64,000 bases of DNA from the NCBI GenBank assembly GCA_020809705.1, contig CP085833.1, forward strand, positions 3,286,001 to 3,350,000. The letters are read 5' to 3'. Shown piece after piece: positions 33,201 to 42,504 of this stretch. The stretch comes from Calonectria ilicicola (Eukaryota > Ascomycota > Sordariomycetes > Hypocreales > Nectriaceae). The notes below the pieces were generated by a model. That model did no database searches and was not told the origin of the DNA. It saw nothing but the letters and a program-made list of their open reading frames with translations. The translations under genes were made by a program, and so were the position numbers. Each line of letters starts with the position of its first letter. The stretch's first letter is position 1.

Positions 33201-35054
33201 GTGCCGGCAAACCCCGCTGTCGATAACACTGTCCCGCCGCCGAATATGAGAAAGCAAATCGGTAATTGGTCTCTAGCACGGTGCCGGCAGCACGAGATAG
33301 GACATCACAGGGACCTGAGAGCCTAAATTGGATTCCTTTGTGGCTCATTCCGGCACCAGGTCAGTGGTTATCCATCGGGCGCTGAGGTGGTGTCTCGACA
33401 TGTCTCGATGACATGCCAAAAGTAAGATCGACGAGGCCCTTGCCTGGAGAGCCTTGGTACGACGCCGCCTAGGCAGGTTTGAGTTGGGGCCTAGACCTCT
33501 TTGCCTTGGAACTCAAGTCCCTAGGGAGCGTTCTGGCTTATGGATGGCTGACAGTCCCCACAGCGGGCAGAAAGGAAGCAAGGGCTGTGTCCAATGTGGT
33601 GTGGGTCGAGTGGCATGCGGCGTGGGTGTAGCTAAAGAGATGACCACCCTGCCGTCTGCTGCTGCAAAGTCCAGTCCGATGGCCATGATGCTGTCCAAAT
33701 GTGCAGCCCTTGGCTCCACGCCAGGCGTGCATACAGCTCAATCAGGTCCCAGTGCCGCCCCAGTGCCACTGAAGCCCGTTGGAGGTCGTCCCTGCTTTTT
33801 TCGACCTGGAACCCACCTCGGCCCACTCATTAGCTCCGATGCTCTCTGATCACCTCGACTTGTCGCTCGACGTGGGCATCGGTGCAATGAGCGTTCGATC
33901 TGACTCTCCCCAACTCGGCCCCATCGCATCCCCGTCTCCATGCTCAACCCTCGCGGCCCTCGCGATGCAATTGTTGCCGCAATGCTGCCCGTCACCCCGA
34001 TTGTTGGATCTGTGCTGTCTGGCCTTTGCGATAGCCACAGTCTAAAATTCTCCTCTCTTTACGGTACTGTTTGGGGCTATTTTGCCTCCTCACACTCCAA
34101 CCTTGCCAGCCAGGCGCCTTGAATCGACTATCCTCTCAATCACCTCTTCCCATGCCTCCTCCTCCCCCTGGCCCCATTGCCATCGCCTCTCCCAGTCCCG
34201 ATCTCGATTCCGTGCTGTTCCTTTAAAAACCTTCCCTGCCTGCAGGCTTGTCCTCCTGCCATCCTCAAGGAACTCTGCTTGCTCCCCACTCCCAAACCTG
34301 ATCACGCTGGATCGGGCAAGCTAGCCAGCTGTTGCATCTTCATCCGCAAACCCACGCCCTCAAGTACCATCCAGTGCCACACCAGAACGTCCACGGTGCA
34401 CCCTCACCACCCACCACTTAACCCCCGACTTTTGATCCTCTCAGCCCCTGTCCACCCTGGTTTCTTATACCAGTCGGTGCATCCGCCGTCTTCGCCTTCG
34501 CACCGTCACTCTCTCATTTCCTTAACACCGACTCTGACCCATCGAGTAATCTGTGCCCCGCCGAAGGCGCATCGCAGCAATTTTATCCCACAACTTCGAC
34601 ACCATCGCACACGCTGGTATCTAGAATCTAGTTCCAAGCCCTTCCACGGCTTCAACCAAAGACTCGACCGCAATCTGGCGGTAGCGCAGCCAGCATCGAC
34701 CCGCAAAACAGCACCGCATCGACCAGCTGTCTGGCGACTTAGACCAAACGACGCTCTCAAATAACATCGGGTGCTAGCCCGATCATTTGGGATTGTAACC
34801 AAATCGCCCCCAACGCCGCATTATTATTTCCTTGGAGAGAATACGAAGGAAGGAATCCGATAAAGGACCATATCCCGATCTTTCGAGCTCGAACGCGGCG
34901 CCCTTTCTCTCGAAACCCTCACACCTTCGCGATACAGAAAAGTCCAGGTTGAGCCAGTCACTGCATAGGAGGATCGACAAGATACAGTGACCGAATAGGG
35001 CAAGAAAATCCGTTTTCGTGAGCTAAAAACTCGAATATTACGCAATTACCAAGT

Positions 35055-35270
35055 GTGAGTGTTTCCAAGGGGTCCCTGGGTCCCCTCTTACCACAAGCAT
35101 TTTCGTCATATGACGCTTGAGCCTGCGATCGATCGATCGACCGGACCACCCTCTTGACCAATCACGTCATCATATCTTTCGTCGCATCAACCTCCATTTT
35201 CATGTGTTATTTAATTTATACTCTCATTATCGTATTATATTAAGCTAATTGTATTATTCCATTGTCGCAG
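35055..35270 (+). other. Candidate intron in the frq 5' leader
   Basis: A GTGAGT donor at 35055 and a strong acceptor (pyrimidine tract then TCGCAG, ending 35270), with 'TTAAGCTAATT' as possible branch, define a 216-nt intron about 190 nt before the FRQ ATG. Neurospora frq also has leader introns. RNA evidence is absent. Confidence 0.4.
35126..35140. promoter_or_regulatory. Tandem GATCGA motifs upstream of frq
   Basis: CGATCGATCGATCGA holds three overlapping GATCGA units and a 14-bp palindrome, about 320 bp before the FRQ start and inside the candidate leader intron. In Neurospora GATCGA-like repeats bind WC-1/WC-2. The motif is seen; binding is inferred. Confidence 0.5.
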
Positions 35271-35336
35271 GATCACAACATACGAGCATCTTACCAAGCT
35301 CATAGTTTCCTCTAGTCCTCAATTCATCTGATTTCG

Positions 35337-35350
35337 GGGCGATATCGCCC
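35337..35350. repeat. 14-bp palindrome GGGCGATATCGCCC
   Basis: Perfect inverted repeat 107 nt before the FRQ ATG, inside the presumed leader. It could act as a DNA site (paired CGAT halves) or as a short RNA hairpin. Confidence 0.65.
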
Positions 35351-35360
35351 TCGCTTGATC

Positions 35361-35562
35361 ATGTTGCTTGAGTATCAATGAAACATGATCTAAGAATATA
35401 TTTTAAGAAATATATGATACACTACAGCCCAGAAATTTCTAATATATGTTGAAACAATGCCCCCGACAGACGAAAAATCTCATGGCACTCAACCACCACC
35501 AACTGGCCCCACCGGCCATCCTCTCCCCCGACGAGCTTCTCCTACCAACTCGATCACATTAA
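35361..35562 (+). promoter_or_regulatory. Four upstream ATGs before FRQ
   Basis: Upstream ORFs: 35361-35381 (6 codons), 35378-35452 (24 codons, ends 4 nt before the FRQ ATG), 35385-35393 (2 codons) and 35446-35562 (38 codons, overlapping the FRQ start out of frame). Neurospora frq also has several upstream ORFs that influence which FRQ start is used. Confidence 0.55.
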
Positions 35563-38526
35563 AACACCACCGATTAACCCACGATGCCACCAATAGGGCC
35601 GGTCCAAGTTCAGCTCCTATTCAAAATGTACACATCACGCAACATGCTTCTTCTCCTCGGCGAAATTCCTCAGGCGACAGTCACGAAACGGGCCAAAGCG
35701 ATCCCAAAACTTGGTTTGACCAATCAAATCAAAACCCCACTGCAACATTTGACAACAATGTCATGGAAGGTGAGAGTGCATACATATATATCACAATGAC
35801 GCAATATCGTTGCTGACCATGTTTTAGTTGACCCTCCTTTTTTTCAAAAGGAATCAGATTCCTCCAATGGAGACAGGCCATTCGCTTTCGGCAGCCACTT
35901 GGGTCCACCACCACGCCTGGTGGCTCAAAGTAGCAGCGCTGATGATTACCGCAGTGTCATCGATGACTTGACTGTGGAGATACAGCGTCTCAAGGAAGAG
36001 CTGAAACGATACAAACAGCCTGGCCCGGATATGCTGAAGAAAGAAAAATTGTTCGAAATCAAAGTACACGGGCTGCCTAACAAGAAGAAAAGAGAGCTTG
36101 AGGCAACACTCCGTGACTTTGCAGCCAGTCTTGAAGGGTCACCAAACGCTTCTTCTTCACAGAAAAAGAAAAAGTCGTCGCGTCATACCACTCGCGATCA
36201 TGCCTACTCCGGGTCCGGATCGTTATCCAAGCATGCTTCCTCCTCATCAGGATCCAACATTCGGCCCGCCGATTCTGCATATGCTTCCATGTCGACTGGG
36301 GCCAAGTCCTCTGGCACATCTCTTAATCGCCCGATGATGAATTCTAAAGATTCAAATGCGAAGAAAGTGGAGAACTACTTGAAGGACATCCCTGAAGGCC
36401 TTTATCCACAGCATATGATTATGACTGACAAGGAACGTAAGAAAATTGTTGTCCGCCGTTTGGAGCAGCTCTTCACAGGCAAAATTGGCGGTCGCCGCCT
36501 ACAGAACTCGCAAGCCCCACCACGAGATATCAAGATGCCACAGGCACCAGTCGTGACAGATTCACGACCGGCGTCGGTGCCGATCATACAACAGCAAAAC
36601 TCGGTTGATTCCCAGGAGCCGTCTCGAGAAGCTAAGATACTTCTCACGGAGCAGCAGTCTGGGGTTTCTGGGAAGAAGAGCAGATCTCGAGATAATGGAT
36701 CTACCTCAAACTCTCACGGCGATAGAACAGAATCCGGTGGTAACGGCAATAGCAGTGGCCCTGGAGGCGCTAATCCGTCCCCACCGATGCCACCACCGCC
36801 TGAACAACGACCTACACGGCCTAGGGATCTGGATCCTGATCGGATTCAAGTTCCATCCGAAAATATGGATTACATTAGACATCTTGGTCTTATCCCTCCC
36901 GAGTTATTAGGAAGTCAGCAACAAGGTGCAACCGAAGATGTCCATCCTGATGCAGATGGCTGGGTGTACTTGAATCTTCTCTGCAACCTTGCCCAGCTTC
37001 ATATAATCAACGTTACTCCCGATTTTGTACGATCGGCAGTCTCTGGAATCAGTACCAAGTTTCAACTATCAGCCGATGGCCGCAAGATCCGATGGCGGGG
37101 TGGAACGGAAGGTACGAAGTTTAGCAGCGATAGCTCCGGATACAACTCGCAAAAGAGTCCTTCCACTGACGACAGCGACAACCCAAACATGAAGTCTGTA
37201 AAACGCCAAAAGACTAGCCGCGCGGCGGGTGACGACTTTCAGTCTGGGAGCTCGAGCAAAATTGCTTCTAAATATGGTCAAATCGGTGCTTCATCTGAAA
37301 GTTTTCACTACAAGCCATTATTTGCGCAGCGTGACTCCTCGGGTGTCCAAACATCAGTCGATGATACTCTGTCATCGTTCGGTCCTCCCGAGGAGAGCAA
37401 TGTTGGGGGTTCGCGCTGGGACATGAGTGGTTCGGGCACATCCAATCGTAAGAAACGACGACATGACGGTGCTATCATTTACTACAGCGGTGCGCCCTTC
37501 TGCACAGATTTGTCTGGCGATCCTGGGGACATCTCGCCCCCATCGCACATGCTTGCTCATAATCAAAATGCGCGGGATTCTGAATCAGTTATCGTATTGC
37601 CCCGTTCCCTGCCAACCCGGACAAACTCTAGGTCTTCGCTTGATTATCGGCCATTGACCGACCGAGGACAATATCTACGATCCACTTCCGAAATGGATAT
37701 TGATAACGATGAGTCCGCTCCGAGCTTGACCGCCGATGACACAGATAATCTGAGCGACCTGGAACTGGATCTGACGTGGTCAGACGAAAATCAATACCTA
37801 GAACTCCATCCTCTGGAACCATGCGGTCTCGGTCGCGTATTACCAGAAGATCATTTCGTGGTGGTTGTCACCACAAAGAGATCGAAGCATGACATAACCC
37901 CATCAGCCAAATCATACAATCGATCGAAATCAGTCGAGGTCACAGACACAATTATCAATCGGTTGGCTACCATGTCGACATCTTCACCAGATTTTCGCGC
38001 TTCAGGAGTCCTGCCCCATACCGAACCCCAGTCGATTGAAATCGAATATGTGTCCGGTGCTATCAAACGCCTCAACCCTGTTCCTCTTCCACCACCAGCC
38101 ATCTTCTTTCCGCCTTTCAGCACTGACGATTCAGCAACTGGCGACATTTTTGCTTCTGAAGACATGATTGATACCGAATCATCAGAAGAGTTGATGAGTC
38201 AACGTGCAAATCCACACCAATCAGATGATTACCCTGATGGTGTCGACCTAAGTAGTGGCGACGAGGATGGAGAGGAACCAGACGATTCTCCTGATGATTA
38301 TAACATGTATGATGCCGACATTGACGTCACTTCTCAAGCTTTACCAAGCCGAAGTCGAGTCAGTTCCCCGCCACGACGAACTAGCAGTGCTGCGGCTGCT
38401 GCAGGAACGGCGCGTGGCGAAAGCAAGAGCACTACATCCGAGATGGATTCGGTAAATGAGAGCCCTGCCGCCACGGCAGGCGGGGTTGAAAGCGACCGCA
38501 CCAGTAGTGAGGAGGAAAGTGAATAA
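35457..38526 (+). CDS. frq: Circadian clock protein FREQUENCY
   Basis: Two coding exons, 35457-35769 and 35828-38526 (58-nt intron), give 1003 residues; Neurospora FRQ has 989. FRQ is the negative element of the fungal clock: with FRH and casein kinase 1 it inhibits the White Collar complex. Seen in order: '[10 protein letters not shown]' and 'ITLKHHRL' at the N-terminus; the coiled-coil dimerisation helix '[19 protein letters not shown]' at about 144-168; '[20 protein letters not shown]'; '[20 protein letters not shown]'; basic NLS-like 'KRQKTSR' and 'RKKRRHD'; long S/T-rich acidic regions for phosphorylation; and the FRH-binding region around 770-790 ('[16 protein letters not shown]'). M103, the last-but-one codon of exon 1, matches the short-FRQ start (M100 in Neurospora). 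No frameshift or premature stop is visible. Confidence 0.98.
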
Positions 38527-39131
38527 TTCTTTGTTGTATACAAAAGAATGTGGTAATTTTCATCGGAGGCCAATTTTCCAAGTGTTCAGTGTATTTGACT
38601 TCTTTTTGTTTATCTAGAGTCTTTGTCGTGCGGTAGCACAGGAAAAGCCTTTTACGTTTAGCTCGGCGTTTTTCAGAGGGTTGTTAATGATTCCCCAGGA
38701 TTGACTTTCGTATGCGCTTATTCCCCCTCTACCTCTTCCTATGGGATTGCTTTTGTCGCGAAGGGATTATGTTACTATCAAATCAGAAGGAAGAATGCTC
38801 GATCATTTGATAGTACCACGAGATATGAGTTATGAAACACCGAGCTATTAGGCTTTGCAACTATCGGGGCGAGCAAACTAAGGATGGCGATTGAGGAGGA
38901 ACCGTACTGTATCGTAGATTGTGATCAGAATTAATTGGAACCTATTGACTGTTCACTGTTCAATTACAATGGCATTGTTGTCTAAAGCTTGGACGCTTAG
39001 TTTCACGTTTGTTCGCTTTGCCCGACAATGGAATATAAGTACATAACTTGGATCACTCGGTCTGGCTTTGGTCTTAGCAATTGTGATACTTCTCACTTAA
39101 CAAGTCTAGCAAACCCTTGCACTTCATCACC
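38527..39131. other. frq 3' flank with inverted repeat
   Basis: 605 bp after frq. It contains an 11-bp inverted repeat at 38773-38815 (listed separately) and AT-rich sequence. In Neurospora the antisense transcript qrf starts in the matching region. Confidence 0.5.
38773..38815. repeat. 11-bp inverted repeat, 21-nt loop
   Basis: TACTATCAAAT (38773-38783) pairs perfectly with ATTTGATAGTA (38805-38815). The loop contains TCGATC, the complement of GATCGA. The arms contain GATA/TATC cores. It starts 247 nt after the frq stop. Confidence 0.7.
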
Positions 39132-39743
39132 ATGGGCATAAAAGAGGTCGCCAAAAGAGAATACATGAAACAAATACAGAACCATGGCGGATTCGCGTCA
39201 TTGGTTTTGAGGGAAGACAGCGAAGCGGTCATATCTCAACACAAGGAGACGTCAATACATGATACCCTACAGTCTATGCCTCAAACTCACCCAGACAACT
39301 CACTGAAGGAAGGTTGCCCATTTGCTTCAGCTACGCCTCAGCTCTTGAGCCAATCCGAAAGCGACTACGAGTACGCTCACGACCATTTTCACCGAGCTAC
39401 GAGTGAGTCCTGTTACTTTGAAAACATATATAGCAGGTATGCATTATCACCGAAATTCGACATGGACGAAGAGATCCACCTTCAAGAGGTCCCATGCAAG
39501 CGCCCGCAACTTGTCCTGGGTGATCATAGCCGCAAGAAAAGCATGCATGTACTCCAAGGATACACCAACGAAGACGTTTTCGAATTTCTATATGCGCCTG
39601 ATGCCATTGAACCGGTCTTGCTGGAGCAGGACTCCGACAGCCGTGTAGAGGAATATGGTCATGATGGCCTAGGGTTTCTGTTTGGGGAGGATATAGTGGA
39701 TGTTTTTCATGACGCATTGGAAACGATTGATGATTTCGATTAG
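39132..39743 (+). CDS. Hypothetical protein downstream of frq
   Basis: Open frame of 203 residues from the ATG at 39132 (context CATCACCATGGGC is good; an in-frame ATG 15 nt upstream is weaker). No domain recognised. It is acidic towards the end, with 'EDVFEFLYAPDAIEPVLLEQ' and 'DIVDVFHDALETIDDFD' forming possible helices, and no membrane span or signal peptide. Codon use looks normal for the window. It may be a lineage-specific gene, or part of a gene with unseen introns. Confidence 0.45.
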   Translation: MGIKEVAKREYMKQIQNHGGFASLVLREDSEAVISQHKETSIHDTLQSMPQTHPDNSLKEGCPFASATPQLLSQSESDYEYAHDHFHRATSESCYFENIYSRYALSPKFDMDEEIHLQEVPCKRPQLVLGDHSRKKSMHVLQGYTNEDVFEFLYAPDAIEPVLLEQDSDSRVEEYGHDGLGFLFGEDIVDVFHDALETIDDFD

Positions 39744-40389
39744 GGGGTTTATAATGTCTAGGAATTTTCCGATGGAAGCTTCCTTGATGTTGATGTTTTT
39801 CTTCTTCTGAATCTAATATCTCATTTTGGATGATTTGGAGTGAGGACCAGGGTATTGGGGGTGCATGCAGTCATCATCCATGGGTGAGCATGCATGCTCA
39901 TCATACCACCAATTATTGCATAGATAAGAGAGTGCATTGGGATTACATGCGATTGAATAAATTTAAATGAACGGGAAAGATGAATTTTTACTGTGATGAA
40001 ATTGGAAATGGCTCTTTGTACCCATGATGAAGATCCATTCCCTTGCTTCTAGCGTCACCACTTAATTACGAGTACACTATTCCTCCTTTGTAGCAATAAC
40101 TCCCAGCTTGCTTGGAATGTTTCCCTTAATTCAACTTGAGTTACGCCAATCTCAAGGCAGAAAGGACCGCCTCCAAAGACCCTGATAAGTGTTGGCCTGC
40201 AGCTTGATTGGTTTTGGAGAAGCGATGTCACGTGACGGGCTGCGTCACTCTCAACGCCTGAGCTGCGTTGATATTACGCGTTTCAACACCACCAGGGCAA
40301 GCAAGGACGGCCTGGTTCTCTTCGCTCATCTCTTCATCGGTACTTATTTCAAAATAAATTGCAAGTGCGCGGCATATGCGTGAACAGAT
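39744..40389. other. Intergenic stretch, no supported gene
   Basis: 646 bp between two plus-strand ORFs. A local run of ATGCATGC-like alternation lies near 39860-39900. No gene is supported. Confidence 0.5.
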
Positions 40390-42280
40390 ATGAGATTGTC
40401 TTGGGGTTCTCATCTTGCCCTTTTGGGCGCCCTCTCCGGAGCTCCCGTTACTGCAGCTACCGAAGTCAAGAATGTCGCCATCATAGGTGCGTATCATCAA
40501 CTTTTGTAATGCGAACTCAACCTACCATACAAGCAATGGCATTTCCGATTCCTCATACCACGATGCCGGCAGTTGGACTATTCTTTTTCTCCTTTTAGGC
40601 TGAAACCGCCATATCATAGGCCACCACAGCTTCCAATGCTGACATCATCACAACAGGTGCCGGAGCTGCAGGTTCATCAGCCGCCTATCATTTGGCTAAA
40701 TACGCAGAGCAGGAGGGCCTCACGGTCAATATTACAATCTTTGAGAAGACCAATCATATTGGTGGTCGCAGTGTCACTACCAACGCTTTTGACGATCCTG
40801 CCCAGCCTCTCGAACTGGGTGCATCCATCTTTGTGACTGTCAACCATATCTTGTACAATGCTACAAAGGAGTTTGGCATTCCTATTGGTGAACCCTATGA
40901 TTCCGATGACGGTGACATCACAGCCATTTGGAATGGCCAGAAAATCATCTTTGAGACTGTGGAGGGCGCCTCCTGGTGGTGGGATGTGGGTAAGATGTGG
41001 TGGAATTATGGCCTTGCGCCCTACCGCGCCGTCCAGCTCGTGAAGAAAGTGGTTTCTAAATTCCTAGAAATCTACGAGGAACCTCACTTTCCATTCACTT
41101 CCCTCACTGAAAAGGCATTTGAACTCGGCCTGCTAGATATTACTGGAGTGACTGGAGAGCAATTCCTTGCTCAAAATAATGTTTGTCCCTCCAAGAAATC
41201 TTGATACCAGGCAGTTAGCTGATACTTAGCCAGATCAACGCCAAGTTTGGAAAAGAAATTCTCCAGGCTGCGACGAGAGTCAACTATGCCTCCAACTTAG
41301 GATATATTCACGGACTAGAGACTATGGTAACTGCCCCAACGATAATTTGACTATGCCACTGCTAACCATCCAAGGTATCCTTTGCTACTGATGGTGCTGT
41401 TGCCGTCAAAGGCGGCAATTGGAAGATCTTTGAACAGATGGTACGAGTTAGCAGAGCTTCTCTATGCCGAAACACGTCTGTCACTTCAATCTCAGCGGTT
41501 CAGAAGAGGACTGAAACGCCCCAATATATCATTTCGACAAAAGATTCGAAGTCGGCCTCGTCTGAAGAATATTCCATTGCTTTTGACAACATCATTATCG
41601 CATCTCCTTGGCAGTTTAGCAAAATTGAGGCCCAAGAAGGAATCATTCAACACAAGATTGATGAGATTCCTTACACCAAGCTTCACGTGACGCTGTTCTC
41701 ATCACCCTTAAAGCTTGACCCTAAATTCTTCAATTTGGGACTTGGAAGGAAAGCACCCAGCAGTGTTTACACTACCTTGTCTGAAGCGGATGAATCTGAG
41801 CAGAGCCCCAAGGGCGTTGGCAGCGCTGGATTTTATTCCGTCAGCAAGCTGCGCCCCGTTGTCAACCCTAAGACTGGGAAGCTGGAATTTGCATACAAGA
41901 TCTTCTCGGCGGAACCGGTAACAGCTGATTTCCTATCTAAACTATTTGGAACGGAGATTCCTGAAGATTTTGTCGGCTCAAACAAGAAGGGCAACAAGGC
42001 AGTTTCCGAGCCCATTTCTTGGTACTATCCTCACTGGTTCTACTCTTACCCTGTTGAGCTGCCCCGAGTCACCTTCCAGGACCCTATTATCGGTGACGGT
42101 ATCTACTATACCTCTGGGATTGAAAGTTTTATCTCAACCATGGAGACAAGTGCGCTGATGGGTAAGAATGTTGCAAAGCTTATTGCCAATGACTTTGCAA
42201 GCATCTCGCATAAGGGAGTCGAAGAGGACGAGTCTATTCACAAAGTGGTCTCTGACCAGCTGCCAATCGGCGAGTTGTAA
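40390..42280 (+). CDS. Prenylcysteine oxidase/lyase-like flavoprotein
   Basis: Four exons, 40390-40486, 40657-41180, 41234-41326 and 41375-42280, give 539 residues. Prenylcysteine oxidases cleave the thioether of prenylated cysteine left after degradation of prenylated proteins, releasing cysteine and a prenyl aldehyde. The first 22 residues form a signal peptide ending near 'PVTAATE', so the enzyme enters the secretory or vacuolar route. The FAD-binding Rossmann motif 'VAIIGAGAAGSSAAYHL' is split by the first intron, followed by 'GGRSVTT' and 'LELGASIF'. 'RVNYASNLGYIHGLETM' and 'GGNWKIFEQM' match the family. The first intron (170 nt) is the longest in coding sequence here. It converges with the transporter gene. 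Confidence 0.9.
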
Positions 42281-42504
42281 TTATTTTAGGCTCGTATTTA
42301 GACCTAGAATGGTTTTATGTAGAAGGTAACGGTTAAATTGAATCACACAACCTTTGCTAGGATATTTGGTTTCCATAACATCTCATTGCCTAGTTCTCCT
42401 TACTGTGAACAAAATGACGTCTGAACTTGGCTGGCAACTTTGACCAATCATCAACAATAGCAATTGATTCATGCTTGACTTCACCATAATTGCAAAGAAT
42501 CAAC

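Larger units (their letters stand above)
29942..35456. other. 5.5-kb gene-free stretch upstream of frq
   Basis: No ORF here has recognisable protein motifs. The left end holds the MED9 promoter. From about 33,700 to 35,050 the plus strand is C/T-rich, and the ORFs it creates (for example 34177-34764) are proline/serine low-complexity. In Neurospora frq has a leader of over 1 kb and distal light and clock elements upstream, so a large regulatory interval is expected. GATCGA-type elements, a candidate leader intron and upstream ATGs are listed separately. Confidence 0.6.

Noticed and set aside
32842..33348. 168-codon minus-strand ORF
   Set aside because: No recognised motif, overlaps other ORFs of similar length, and lacks a plausible promoter layout.
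33454..33849. 131-codon plus-strand ORF and several overlapping ORFs on the other strand upstream of frq
   Set aside because: Overlapping ORFs in many frames with low-complexity composition and no motif; typical of GC-rich noncoding sequence.
34177..34764. 195-codon ORF upstream of frq
   Set aside because: Proline, serine and histidine-rich translation of a C/T-rich leader, with no domain; better explained as untranslated leader or promoter.
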